Assembly (NCBI GenBank): GCA_014529385.2
Contig: CM043942.1
Location: forward strand, 55,116,647 to 55,180,646
Direction: 5' to 3'
DNA from: Adiantum capillus-veneris
Taxonomy: Eukaryota > Streptophyta > Polypodiopsida > Polypodiales > Pteridaceae
Length of the DNA stretch: 64,000 nucleotides
Shown here: piece by piece, positions 32,471-43,946 of the stretch
How positions within the stretch are numbered: position 1 is the stretch's first letter
Layout: each line of letters begins with the position of its first letter
Position numbers and translations under genes: made by a program
The notes under the pieces: model-generated
What the model was told of the DNA's origin: nothing
Databases searched by the model: none
Seen by the model: only the letters and a program-made list of their open reading frames with translations

Positions 32471-33389
32471 ATGGAAGTTCAGAATAACAAATTCCTAAAA
32501 GGAAAAGGTTATTGGGACTATGTAGAAGGAGACAATGAAAAGGAACCAGAGATTCCCGACGCAAATGCTACAGCAGAACAAAGGAAAGCTTTGAGGGACT
32601 GCCAACAAGGCCAAGCAAAGTGATGTATTGGCTTTCTATGAGCATCACAGATGGCATGATGGGCTATCTACAGGATGCTGAAACCCCCGCCATTGCATGG
32701 AGAAACTTAGGCAGAGTGTTCGAGTGAACACCAAGGCCAGGAAGCTTCAACTAAAGTCGGAGCTAAATCAAGTTAAGAGGAACAACCTCTCAATCAAATG
32801 ATTATGCCTTGAAGATCAAGAGTATCATTGAGGCTCTTGGATCTATTAAAGTCTCAGTGGAAGACGATGACATTGTCCGTGCATGCTTGGATGGTCTAGG
32901 AGATGAGTATGTACATTTTAGGTCTTCCATGAATACAAGAGACGACATCCCCGTGTTCCAAGATTTGATTTCTATGCTTATTCTTGAGGAGAAGAACCTT
33001 GACACATCTTCTTCTCATGGCAGAAATAATTTGAACAGGCCTTCTATTCTAACTCCAACAGAGGTAGAGGTAGAGGTCGTGGTTGAGGCCCAAGGGGTTG
33101 CAGGGGCCAATTTTCTGGAAGGTCAATCAAATCAAAACAATACAGGTGGCAGGGGAAAACTAGTCTCAAGGCAGGGGGAGTCAAAGAGGTCGTGGTGCAG
33201 GATCAAGCAGGCAGCAACATACTCCAGATAGTAGAGAATGTTGGACTTGTGGTGAAAGAGGTCACATGTCACGTGACTGTCCAAAGGGAAAAGCAAGTAG
33301 AAAGAGAGAACAGGGCAACTATGCATCTACTAGCAGAGATGCAGATGACAGCAAAAACGAGCGCATGTTTGTTATGCAACATGTAATGA
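32471..33389 (+). pseudogene. copia Gag with zinc knuckle (Copia-1)
   Basis: Starts at ATG 32471 (MEVQNNKFLKGKGYWDYVEG), a classic copia gag N-terminus. Frameshifts near 32620 and 32710 and around 32790 break the capsid region, which resumes at about 32803 (LKIKSIIEALGSIKVSVEDD, then FRSSMNTRDDIPVF). Near 33040 and 33230 the frame changes again, but the knuckle C-WT-C-GERG-H-MSRD-C at about 33238-33282 is perfect CX2CX4HX4C. It would have packaged element RNA. Confidence 0.85.
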
Positions 33390-33409
33390 ATTACAATGAC
33401 TGCAGAGAA

Positions 33410-34516
33410 ATCCACCCAAGATGATGTTTGGTATGTGGATTCATGTGCCTCTAATCACATGACGTCTCGTGGAGAGTGGTTTAGAGATATGCGCAAACCA
33501 GATGTGTCAGGCTATGTGCAGACGGGAGATGACACAGCTCACCCCATTGCTCATGTAGGGACATACCTCTAAATACGAAGAGTGGGAAATCAAAGTACTT
33601 AGCAGATGTACTTCATGTCCCAAACATTACAAAGAATCTTGTTTCTGTTGGACAAATGGTTGAGCAGGGTTTGCAGGTTCGCTTCAATCCAAATGGCTGT
33701 TATGTAGAAGATTTCCAGAATGGCTGTAAGCTGATCACAGAGGGCAAATGTGTGGGCAGAATGTTTACGCTAAATGTAGACATGCCTGAGGTAAAAGCTG
33801 CATTATTTGCACAGGGCACAGGTGTTGTGGCTGATGTTGACATTTGGCACAAACGCATTGGCCATGTCAATGAGCAGAGATTGCGCAGCATGCAATCAAA
33901 ACAGATTGTAAAAGGTTTGCCCAATTCAAGGTGGATGGTATGCATAAAGTGTGTGCAGCATGCCAGTTTGGAAAACAGTCAAAGGGCTCATTTCCACATG
34001 AGCGCAATGTATGTAAAAAGCCACTTGAGGGTGGTGCAGACAGATGTTTGGGGTCCAACCGATTACTGCAAGTATACATGGTTGCAGGTATTATTCTCTT
34101 TCATTGATGACCATACAAGGAAAGTATGGGTCTACTTCATGCGTAACAAAAGTGAAGTGTTTGGTCACTTTCAAGACTTCAAAGTCATGATTGAGAAGGA
34201 GACAGATATGCAAATCAAGACATTGAGGTCAGATGGAGGGGGAGAGTACTTCTCCAATGATTTTTCGGATTTTCTACGAATGCATGGTATACACAGGCAG
34301 TTTACATGCAGATATACTCCACAGCAGAATGGGGTCGCAGAAAGGAAAAACAGGCACATTGCAGAGGTTGCACGTGCATTGATGAATGAGAAGAACATGC
34401 CTCATCATTTCTGGGCTGAAGCTGTAAATACAGCTGTGTACATTATGAACAGGACACCTACAGCTGCGGTGCATGATGTAACACCTGAGGAAAAGTTTTA
34501 CAGGTACAAAGCCTGA
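33410..34516 (+). pseudogene. copia protease and integrase (Copia-1)
   Basis: Protease near 33430: WYVDSCASNHMTS, where DSG is usual, so the catalytic glycine is cysteine. A stop and shift follow near 33570. From 33656 a 286-codon frame carries the pre-integrase zinc region (IWHKRIGHVN), then the core with Asp in VVQTDVWGP, Asp in LRSDGGGEYFSNDF and Glu in PQQNGVAERKNR. Between about 33940 and 34030 two compensating frameshifts scramble the second half of the zinc finger: CAACQFGKQ is present in the neighbouring frame. The enzyme could not fold normally. Confidence 0.85.
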
Positions 34517-34517
34517 T

Positions 34518-34703
34518 TTGGCACACTTGAAAGTGTTTGGCTGCATAGCTTACGTGCATGTACCAGATGAGTTGCGTAGGAAATTGGATCCTAAAGCAGA
34601 GAAATGTATTCTTGTGGGATATTCCCTTGAACAAAAGGGGTACAGGTACTACAATCCTACTACACGAGAATTACGAGTGAGTAGAGATGTAGTCTTTGAA
34701 TGA
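34518..34703 (+). pseudogene. integrase C-terminal segment (Copia-1)
   Basis: 61 codons reading AHLKVFGCIAYVHVPDELRRK, then KCILVGYSLEQKGYRYYNP and LRVSRDVVFE, the conserved end of copia integrase. Separated by a one-base shift from the core, and followed by a TGA. Confidence 0.85.
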
Positions 34704-35510
34704 GCAGCTGTATGCAGTAATGGCACTATTGGGGCTGATGTAAAGATGATGTGTTGTAAAAGAGGCCACAGTGCACAGGTTTTGTGTGACCCAAGAGTCC
34801 TGATCTTTGCTCTGGTTTGAGTGAGAACCATGGTCCTCTTCTCGTGGACTCACGAGCAGCAGTGGAATACAGTCAGCACAGGGCACGCATCACTAAACGA
34901 AAGGAAAGGGAATTGATGGAAAACCAGTCCTTTATGGTTGATGATCCTATCAGGTTTTGCTCATGTAGACATGTTTTTCATGTATGACTATAAACAAAGT
35001 CTAGATGAGGGTTTTGGAAGTTCCGGCTGTCAGGAACACGGTGTTGAAAGAAGAAGATGCGAGGGCAAAGGAGTGACCCAGGCCGCGTGGCTAGCTAAAT
35101 AGCCATCGAAATCCAGACTCTATGATTGGTTATAGATGGGTATCTACCTCGCAAGCTAAATGGCTAAGATGAATACAGATGTGGACACAGGATGTGAGTG
35201 ATCATAGTTTTGGAGGCCATTGGGATGATGGAATTGATATGCAGGGCATTATGGAAAATGATGATATAGTATGCATGCAGTTGAAAGCATTGCTCAAGTG
35301 GCAAACGAAATGCCAGTTAAATTGCCTGTAAAAAAGCTAAGCTGTAAATTGGTGTATAAAATAGCATAAGGTTGAGCAATTGACAGGCAAGGAGGTCGGC
35401 ATAAGGGTTATGTCGCAAGACGTAGGCATTGAGACTATGACAGACCTTTGCTGGCAAAGGAAAGAGTCACTTAGTGAGAGCTGTCATAGCAGTGGCTGCA
35501 TCTAGAGGAT
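34704..35510 (+). pseudogene. decayed integrase-RT linker (Copia-1)
   Basis: Should encode the linker and RT fingers, but all frames are closed by many stops and only scattered similarity remains. It is far more eroded than the flanking parts. Confidence 0.6.
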
Positions 35511-36130
35511 GGATATGCATCAAATGGATGTAAATGCCTTCTTGAATGGTGAGTTGCAAGAGGAAGTGTATATGGATCAGCCACCTGGTTATGTCGATCC
35601 AGGTTACCCAGATTATGTATGCAGACTTCTCAAAGCTTGTATGGTTTGAAGCAGGGCTCTAGAGCATGGTATGACAGGATTGCCAAGTATCTTGTCAATA
35701 TTGGTTTTAGGAGAGCTCATGCTGATCATTCACTCTATGTACGTGAGAGTGATGTGGGGATTGTGGTCATTACCATATATGTAGATGACCTTATTATTGT
35801 TGGTGACAATGCTATGGAGATTGACCATGTGAAGGGTCTTCTCAAACAGGAGTTTGAAATGAAAGATTTAGGCGAGTTGCGCTACTTTCTTGGCATTGAA
35901 GTGATCAGGACTCCAGAGGGTGTATGGCTATCACAGAGATAGTATGCTTTGGACATGTTGTCAAAGTATGGTATGGCTGATTGTAAGCCAATTTCTATTC
36001 CCTTGGATGTGAATGCAAAGCTGAGTGCAGAGAAGGGTGATGTTGTTGAGGATGTCAACTGTACAGGAAGATTGTGGGTAGTCTAATCTACTTGACTATC
36101 ACGAGGCCAGACTTGAGCTACACAGTAGGC
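35511..36130 (+). pseudogene. copia reverse transcriptase (Copia-1)
   Basis: Motif A region [21 protein letters not shown] at about 35523-35583, then, after a shift near 35625, [16 protein letters not shown]. The catalytic TIYVDDLIIVGDN is intact (about 35774-35812), followed by MKDLGELRYFLGIEV. A TAG stands at 35939 after LSQR, and the chain continues with SKYGMADCKPISIPLDVNAKLS to about 36130. Confidence 0.88.
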
Positions 36131-36146
36131 TTGGAGAGTCAGTTTC

Positions 36147-36766
36147 ATGCAACTTCCGAGGAAGCCACATTTGGATGGAGTACGACGCACACTTAGGTAT
36201 GTGCAAGGTACTCTTGACTACGCATTGTTCTATGCAGCAGATGCACCATTAGCATTGTATGGGTATACAGATGCAGATTGGGCAGGTAGCATTGTTGATA
36301 GGAGATCTACGAGTGGCTTCATGTTCTCTTTTCGGAGTGCTGCTGTTACTTGGAGCAGCAAAAAGCAGCCTACGGTTGCTTTATATCGAGCAAAGAGGCC
36401 GAGTACAGAGGTGCAGCAGTTGCGACGTGCGAGGTAGCTTGGCTACGCACATTACTTGAGGACTTGGGAGTGCAGGTGGACCAGCAGATTTTCATCCATT
36501 GTGACAACCTCAGCAACATGCAGTTGGCTAGGAACCCAGTGTTCCATGCTAGGACCAAACACATAGAGGTCCATTACCACTACGTTCGAGAGCGAGTGTT
36601 GGCGGGCGACATCGACTTGGTCTACGTCAGCACAGAGGAGCAGATAGCGGATATCTTTACCAACGCCCTCGGAGCTGAGAAGCTTCGACGTTTCCGGAAT
36701 ATGCTTGGACTCTGCGACATGCAGAGCTCGAGCGGGAGTGTTGAGATGTCGAGCTCTACACCTTGA
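36147..36766 (+). pseudogene. copia RNase H (Copia-1)
   Basis: Two overlapping frames. 36147-36437 has YGYTDADWAGSIVDRRSTSG and VTWSSKKQPTVAL. 36350-36766 has SSKEAEYRGAAVATCEVAWL, IHCDNLSNMQLARNPVFHAR, TKHIEVHYHYVRE and EEQIADIFTNALG. One shift near 36390 separates them. The catalytic D, E and D are all present, so this domain is the least damaged of the element. Confidence 0.88.
36730..36738 (+). other. polypurine tract of Copia-1
   Basis: GAGCGGGAG directly before the 3' LTR TGTTGAG. Confidence 0.7.
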
Positions 36767-37059
36767 GCTGGCATCCACTACGGGTCTTGGCCGCTTACGG
36801 CATTTACTCACTGGCGCGTTAGGTGACCGACACGGAGGATCTCTGCCAGTGATTCTACAGCTGGACTACACTTATAGTGCCAGCCTAGTACGCTTCTAGC
36901 GAGTTCACACTTAGTGACCGCATGTACATATGTGCTACTTTTCAGCTATAGCACTTAGTCATTTTGTACTCTCTTTTCTGTGAAGAAGAAGAAGAAGCTT
37001 TCCATCTCTGTGTGCTTTGTGCTTCTCTTGTGTAGCTCTCTTGCATCCTCATTCTTTAA
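36739..37059 (+). repeat. 3' LTR of Copia-1
   Basis: Identical by eye to 31774-32096 except for one T fewer in the run near 36971 and a terminal ...TTTAAC against ...TTTACA, where it runs into poly-C. Confidence 0.9.
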
Positions 37060-37084
37060 CCCCCCCCCCCCCCCCCCCCCCCCC
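37060..37084. repeat. poly-C tract at the Copia-1 insertion edge
   Basis: About 25 consecutive C residues directly after the 3' LTR. The bases before the 5' LTR are also CCCCC (31769-31773), so the tract includes the target duplication. Confidence 0.85.
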
Positions 37085-37415
37085 TGGTTGCAAAAAAAAA
37101 AAAACCCAAAGCTCTTTGAGATACACACAAACACACATAGGTGCACACACAAACACTTAAACAAAATGTAAAAAATTTAATCAATGGTAGTGATACTATA
37201 ACGACAAAGAAGTTTTGTGTTTCATTAAACAAAATGCTTTACAACGTGGCATCAAAGTCGGTCACATTGATCTATCAGATCAACGTAAAGACAGTGCACT
37301 GCCAACCCTCCACTCCTCTTGCACTTCATGGTTGCCTCCATCCGCCTACCGATATGAAACAACAAAAAAGCTTTTAGAAGACTAACATTGGGATACATGT
37401 AGACAACATAAAAAT
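37085..37415. other. non-coding gap
   Basis: An A13 run at about 37092-37104 and short CA repeats; no gene, RNA or element edge recognised. Confidence 0.5.
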
Positions 37416-38441
37416 CTAACTGACTTTGTGCCGATTGAGACGAAAATAGGCATCTTTGATATCTTCATAGCCCAAGATAATCAAGTGTTCTCGTATGTTG
37501 GAGAGAATCCAATGGTCATTGACATGCACAATCTCAAAAACACCATTTGACAAAGTAATGGGTATGTCAAATGTCACAAAATCAGCAACACTGGATTGTA
37601 GGGTATCCACTTTCCGCTCTTACACATCCAATGCTCATAGTGGAAGCGTAGGTACAAATTAGTGGCTCAAAAATCATAAGGGCATCATGCTCTCTCACCT
37701 TTCCCCAAGCATAGGAGAGAGAGGATCCTTTGCAATGGGTGTCCTCTTTTGGAGCTTCAACCATGGAAGCTCTAGGAGTGTCATTGCATATAGTTCTTTT
37801 GGGGCAAGAACGATAGCCATGTCCTTGCTCCTCACACTTAAAGCATTTATGGTCTTTGCAAAAGGCCTCTAACTCTTCAGGAAAGAGTTTATTTTTACAT
37901 TTTTAAATTCCTTTCTCCTTTGCCTTGTTATTGTTGTTGTTGGTGGTGGTGGTGTTGCCTTGGGAAGAGTTTTGAGCAGTGTTCTTTCCTTTAGATTCAT
38001 TTCGGTCTTTGTTTTCCATGGGCTTAGTATTCCTTCTAGCCCCTTGTTGGAAATTGATCCTTGAAGCAAACATAGTGTGGTGGATGACTTCGGTGATAGT
38101 ACTAGACCGTTGTGAGTTGACATACTCGGTCATTTCTTCAGGTAATCCCGCACAAAATTTTTGCTTTTGCTCGACAAAGTCTATCTTTTGAAAGATTGCA
38201 GCTTTGAGATGTAATCCCAAAATTTGTCCACATACTTGTGGATAGACTCATTGGAAAGTAGCTTCAAACTTTGCCATTCGATGAGCACTTTGTCCTTGGC
38301 ATCGCTTGCAAGGAATTGCTTCATTATGGAAACTCGCAGAGTTTTCCATGTTCTTGGGGCTTTGCCATTCGCGCGGAGACTAGTCCACCATTGACGGGCA
38401 GATTTTTGAAAGTGATTCTTCACAAAGAGGATCAAGGGCAT
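37416..38441 (-). pseudogene. gypsy gag-protease relic I
   Basis: Minus-strand relic of a chromovirus-like gag. It reads NHFQKSARQWWTSLRANGK and DKFWDYISKLQSF (gag core, 38441-38181), then QKFCAGLPEEMTEYV (38220-37903), a perfect zinc knuckle C-FK-C-EEQG-H-GYRS-C (about 37850-37800), EAPKEDTHCKGSSLSYAWGKV (37764-37582) and a decayed protease. The segment after the knuckle matches the same region of element E (EAPKEDVHCKGAALSYACGRI), so it supplies the gag core that E has lost. Several frame changes. Confidence 0.75.
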
Positions 38442-38452
38442 TTAAAATTACC

Positions 38453-39421
38453 TTGACATATCTTTACAACAATGCCCATGGTGTCGAAATCTATGAAGAT
38501 TCACTGGATAGGACTTGTGTTAAGATAGAGGACACACAAACCAACTTCCAAGCGAAACCCATGGTAAATTACCAAGGAGATCGATACGTAGGTAGGGACG
38601 GGGCTATGTACTTAGCCATGGACAAGCCTAACGAGGTCAACAACATGGGAAGATTGGTTTCCAAGAGGCGTGCAATGGACATTACTCCAATACATGCACC
38701 GGCCATGGAACCACTGACCCCAGTAAATCAGTAGGCCAAGTATGTGAACTCGATACTTGTGAAAAGAATCATGTTTGATGATACCTCAATAGGAATCTAC
38801 TACATGGATGATACAAAAGCTCACGTAAGAGTATTTTATCGCACAACGTATCCATGCATGAGTTCTTTATCCAAAACAACGATTGTGTGTGTATGTAGAC
38901 GATGTGCCACTTCCTTATGTGACATTCCAAGACATACATAGGCAAAATTTTGAAGCCATACCAGAAGGTGAAGCCCAAAGGTACACCTACCAAGGTTTCC
39001 CAATGATGAATAGATTTTCTACTATAGGAAAACCACGAGTAATGCCGCAAGATTTGCAGGGTTTGTCAACATGTGGGGGCATACCTAGACAAAGGTCTTC
39101 CAAACCCTTCCAGATCTAGCACCTATAGGAAGCACATTCTAGCAACTTGGAATGCAAGAATGAAATGGTTTTTATTTGGCCATGCAAGGGCCATACACCA
39201 ACCACAAACACCTTATACACAGAATTTGATCCAACCACCAATACGTATCGACCATCTTATGTACAACATCAAATACCAAACCAACAAAGGATGGTTTCAG
39301 ACCCCTCCCAAGTGCAAAAATGGGTCAAGAAAACTTTCAATGGGAATGGAGATCCCTATGAACATGTTGCTCTCTACAGGAAAGTGATAAGAGCAGAACA
39401 TGCTATGAATTTCAGAACATA
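38453..39421 (+). pseudogene. gag N-terminal relic H of the B family
   Basis: Plus-strand fragments. The last, 39147-39421, reads PSQVQKWVKKTFNGNGDPYEHVALYRKVIRAE, whose opening matches element B's PSQVQKWVNRKYSGDKDPRDH. Upstream frames (38453-38734, 38883-39119) have protein-like sequence including PMMNRFSTIGKPRVMPQDL. Homology ends at 39421, where a copia RT begins. It starts about 10 bp from the oppositely oriented relic I. Confidence 0.6.
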
Positions 39422-39535
39422 GTATGAGGGCCTTGGGAGCGCTCCATACAAAGCAAGACTTGTTGCAAAGGGATTTAAGCAACAACAAGGTGTGGACTTT
39501 GAAGAGATATTTACCCTTGTTGTTAAGATGACCAC
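39422..39535 (+). pseudogene. copia RT of element G, first piece
   Basis: Reads [20 protein letters not shown], then [15 protein letters not shown], the conserved copia RT fingers. Cut at the codon after KMTT by the solo LTR. Confidence 0.85.
39531..39535. other. target site duplication of the solo LTR, left copy
   Basis: ACCAC, repeated at 41172-41176. Confidence 0.9.
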
Positions 39536-41171
39536 TGTCATAAAATCTAATATCTAACCAACCCAAATGATTTTCTCATATTAAATTGATCACTTAATGT
39601 GGGAGAATAAATGGGAACAAGTGTTAAGATATTAGATATGTGCTTATAGATCTATCTCAACACGGGGCCAATAGTAAAGGGGCCCAAATGGGAGATGGTC
39701 TATCAAGAGCAAGGCTAACCAATGGAGCATAAGACCTTAGGGTTAGCTTCATTGAAGACCTCCAATAATGTGTGTAAAAGTCCTTTGACCTTAGGTAAGC
39801 TAGGGCTGAGCTTGAGGTGGGAACCCGGCCCAAGCTCGAGGTGCTTGACCTGCTTGAGGTGCTTGTCGTGCTTGAGTTGTTTTTTCCTGCTTGAGGTGCT
39901 TGATTAAGGTGCTTGAGGTGCTTGAATTACTCCATGCTTGAGGTGCTTGACTTGCCGCTTGATTAAGGTGCTTGAGGTGCCTTGACATGCTTGCCTGAGA
40001 TGCTTGTGGGAATACCCCCTAGTCCAAGTGCTTTGTCATGCTTGATGACTAAGGTGCTTGAGCTCCTAAAGTCAAAATCATCCCTACAAGAGGGGGGGCG
40101 AGCCCTTTTCCTAGGGATTAGAGAGAGAACACACACTCACACTCACAAGGGAAGCCCCAGCTTGAAGAGGCAGCAAGGACACATGTCAGGTCCCTACCCA
40201 TGTTACCTTCATGTGTTGCTTGAAGCCTATTGGCTAGGCTTCAAAGGGGTCCAATGATAAATTACTTGAATTATCTAATTGTTTTTGAATTTATCAAGTA
40301 CCTCTCTCAAAGGGGAAAGGGGGACACTTGTCCCAAGGCTATCCCTATTGCTTGTAATCGCTTCTGCTTGTGATTGGCTAGGCCTGGAGGGGTCCAATGA
40401 GCTTCAAGCATGAGCTACAAGGGGGGGTCGACCCAAGCAAGCTAGGGGGGTGCTTAGGGGGTATACTCACCCACACACACTCACAAACACTCTCATTGTG
40501 TACTATGCAAAGTGCAAGAACTCCCTCTCCTTCTCCAAGAAAGTAGAGGTTGAGAGCCTACACCAACACTCTTGGCTATGGAGTGCAAATCCATCCAAGA
40601 GCCATGCTTCAATGCTTAAGCTTGCCACCTCCTTCTTCTTCATTACTTTGCTATTATGTATGCTAGCAACAAGAGTATGATAAGTGAGGAACTAATTCTT
40701 TCTCCTACGAAATGTTTCTTCTTCCTCTTCCCTACCCTCATTCCCTGCTAGCTCTCTCCACCTTCTAAGGTGTTTGAGGTCTTGGGACTGAGGCTTGGTA
40801 TAGTTAAAGATTTCTTCAAGTTTAGGTTATGCTATGATGGTGATGCATGAAGCTTTCCATATTCATTGCTTCACCTAGGTCACAAGGAACACAAAGAATG
40901 TATTGTAACAAGTCTCTCTTTATGGGAGAAATCATAATACAAATGCCTATTGGAGGGGGGACCGGCTCCACATAAATACGGTCCTCAACTGTTGTCATGT
41001 TCTCTAAATTCTCTCTCTTGCAAAAGTATTGTCTATGCCAAGTTAACTAATTGCTATGATTATGTTTCTATCTTCAATTATGTCAACCCGCTATGCTCAC
41101 CAAAATCATTTCTTGAAAGTACTCTCATTAAATTCCACTACTCTCAAATTGAATAGGCAAATTCCATTACA
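39536..41171 (+). repeat. solo chromovirus LTR
   Basis: 1636 bp, TGTCATAAAATC...CCATTACA, the reverse complement of the A/C/E LTR type. Complete at both ends, flanked by perfect 5-bp duplications ACCAC, with no internal region. This is the product of recombination between the two LTRs of a full element. It carries the minisatellite as AAGGTGCTTG/GAGGTGCTTG units at 39830-40075. Confidence 0.93.
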
Positions 41172-42289
41172 ACCACTTTGCATTGTGTTCTTGCCTTAGC
41201 TGCCAAAGGGGACATTTAACTTGTCCAGATGGATATTAAGACTACATTCTTACATGACGATCTTCATGAGGACGTATATATGCAGCAACCACAAAGGTTT
41301 TTTGAGAAGGGTAGAGAGCACTTGGTTTGTAAGATCAAGAAGAGCCTTTATGGCCTTAAACACGCACCAAGAGAATGGTATCATAAGTTTCATTCATTTA
41401 TGCTCTCTCAAGGTTATAGAAGAAGTGACATTGATCATTGCCTCTATACTAAGCGAGTTAAGCAAAGCATGGTAGCTTGTTGGTTTTTATCCTTTAAGTG
41501 GATGACATGTTACTTGTTGAAAAGAACATTAATGAGTTAGCTTCCTTGAAATAAAAGTTGAATGATAGCTTTGACGTGAAATATTTGGGTCATATTTTGG
41601 GCATGCACATTGTGCGCGATAAATATAAGAAGTTGCTTTACTTATCTCAACAAATTATATTGAAAACCCACTCAAACATTTCAATATGGAGAGAGGGAAG
41701 GCATAGAATACTCCACTGCCTCCATATGTGAAACTATGCCTAAATGATAGTCCCAAATTTGATGTAGAAAAGGCTGAAATGGCAAAGGTGCCATACTCTT
41801 TGCAGTTGGTAGCTTAATTATGCAATGATATGTACATGATTAGATATTGCTTTTGCAATGGGAGTGGTCAACCAATACATGTCAAATCCTGGCAAGAAAC
41901 ATTGGGGGGTAGTGAAAGGATTCATGAGATATCTGAATCGTACAAAGGAATTGTGCATTTGGTTTGGAAGAAAATAAGCACATGTACTTGGATACACTAA
42001 TTATGCACGGGATATGGACAAAAGGAGGTCTACTTTAGGTTACGTCTTCATTTTTATTGGTGGTACTGTTTCTTGGCGATCTCATTTGAGAGTTGCACAT
42101 CCATGGTCAACCATCAAAGCTACGGTAATTGCAGCATCAAAGGCTTGCAAGGAAGCTATATGGCTTGCTCGACTAGTGAAAGACTTGGAAATTTTTGCTG
42201 AGGTGCCTACATTACACTGTGATAGTCAACAATGCTATCATGTTGGCAAGGAATCCAATGTTTCATGTGAAGATAAAGCATACAAATGT
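41172..42289 (+). pseudogene. copia RT and RNase H of element G, second piece
   Basis: RT continues with LHCVLALAAKGDI, a stop, QMDIKTTFLHDDLHEDVYMQQ and KKSLYGLKHAPREWY. The catalytic box reads stop-VDDMLLVEKN near 41500, the usual tyrosine codon having become TAA. After several frame changes (41550-42000), RNase H reads MDKRRSTLGYVFIFIGGTVSW and KEAIWLARLVKDLE (42014-42307). It is cut within NPMFHVKIKHTN by chromovirus E. Much more decayed than Copia-1. Confidence 0.82.
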
Positions 42290-43850
42290 TGTAATAGAAT
42301 GTCCTAATAACTTGTAGAGTAGCGGAATTAAGAGAAAGTATTTGCTGAAATTACTTTGAGAGCATAATGGGTGAACTTCATTAATGGTAGCAACATAAAA
42401 ATAATAGTTAATTAACTAGGCATGAACAATACTTTTGCAAGAGAGTGAATTAGAGAACATGACAACAATTGAGGACCGGATTTTATGTGGAGCCGGTCCC
42501 CCCTCCCCAATAGGCATTTGTATTATAGATTCTCCCATTAAAGGAGACTTGGTACAATACAATCTTTGTGTTCTTTTTTACCTAAGATGATGCTATGAAG
42601 ATGGAAAGCTTCATGCACCACTAGCATAGCATAATCTTTGAATAATACATTAACTGGACCAAGCCTCAGTCCCAAGACCTCAAACACCTTCGAAGGGGGA
42701 GAGAGCTAGCATGGAGTGAGGATAGGAAGAGGAAGAAGAAGTAGTATACGAGAAAGAGATATTCCTTACTTATTATCACTTTCTTTAGCATAGCATAATA
42801 GCATAGTAATGATGAAGATGAAGAAGATGGCAAGCTCAAGCTTTGAAGCATGTCTCTTGGTTGGATTTTGCACCCCATAGCCAAGAGGCCTAAGTGTAGG
42901 CTCAACTCTTCTCAAGGAGGTTAGAGAAGGAGATGGAGCTCTTGCACTTGCCAACCACATAATGAGAGTGAATGTGAGAGTGTGTGGGTGAGTATACCGT
43001 GCAAGCTAGGCCCATGCTTCCTTGGTCGACCCCCTTGGCCAATCACAGCCTTAGTGCATATCAAGCAACAAGGGTAGTCTTGGGACAAGTGTCCCCCTTT
43101 CCACTTTGAGAGAGAGGACTTGATAAATGCAAAAGCAATTAAATAAATGTGGTAATTTATCATTGGACCCCTTTTAAGCCTGGCCAATAGGATTCAAGCA
43201 CCTCATGAAGGTAACATGGGTAGGGTCTTGACATGTGTCCTTGCTGCCTCTCTAGGCTTGGCTCACCTTGAGTGTGTGAGTGTGTTTATCTCTCTACCCC
43301 CTAGGAAAAGGGCTCACCCCCCCTCTTGTAGGGATATTTTTGACTTGCTTTGATCAAGCACCTTAGTCATCACAAGCATGACTAAGCACTTGGACTAGGG
43401 GTGCAAGCATCTCAAGCAAGCATGTCCAAGCACCTCAAGCACCTTAGTGATGCAGCAGGTCAAGCACCTCAAGAACCTTAATCAAGCACCTCAAGAATGA
43501 CAAGCACCTCAAGCACCTAATCAAGCACCTCAAGTAGGACAAGCATCTCAAGCTTGGGCTGGGTTCCCACCTCAAGCTCAGCCCTAACTTAGGTCAAGGA
43601 CTTTTAACACTAACCTTTGGAGGTCTTTAATGAAAGCTAACCATAAGGTCTTCTAAGCTCCATTGGTAGCCTTACTCTTTGACAGACCATGTCTCATTTG
43701 AGCCCCTTTACCATTGGCCCCTTGTTGAGATAGATCTGTAAGAACATGTCTATATTCTACCTCTTATTTCCATTTATCTCTCCCATATTAAATGATCAAT
43801 TCAATATGAGAAAGTCTTTTTGGAATAGGTAGATATTAGATTTTATGACA
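42290..43850 (-). repeat. 3' LTR of chromovirus E
   Basis: 1561 bp, TGTAATAG...TTATGACA. Contains the CAAGCACCTC minisatellite (about 43370-43560). The polypurine tract (minus strand CAAGAGAGAGGAAA, 43851-43864) adjoins it. Confidence 0.92.
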
Positions 43851-43946
43851 TTTCCTCTCTCTTGAAATCATAATCATCCTCAACTATGAGGTAGAAGAGA
43901 TAAATTCTTAGTCATTAGTCTACGTTACTTAGCGGGTAGAGGGTCC

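Larger units (their letters stand above)
31774..37059 (+). mobile_element. Ty1/copia element Copia-1, complete but coding-defective
   Basis: LTRs 31774-32096 and 36739-37059, an initiator tRNA-Met primer site, the copia order gag-protease-integrase-RT-RNase H, and a polypurine tract. The two LTRs are identical by eye except for one T in a T-run and the last two bases. The insertion site was a C-run: CCCCC precedes the 5' LTR and poly-C follows the 3' LTR. The coding region has many frameshifts and a badly decayed stretch at 34700-35500. Confidence 0.92.

Noticed and set aside
36955-37171. Frames with poly-Pro or poly-Gly
   Set aside because: Created by the poly-C tract at the Copia-1 edge.
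40089-40257. Short frames in the solo LTR
   Set aside because: Fall within the LTR minisatellite and flanks, with no counterpart in related LTRs.
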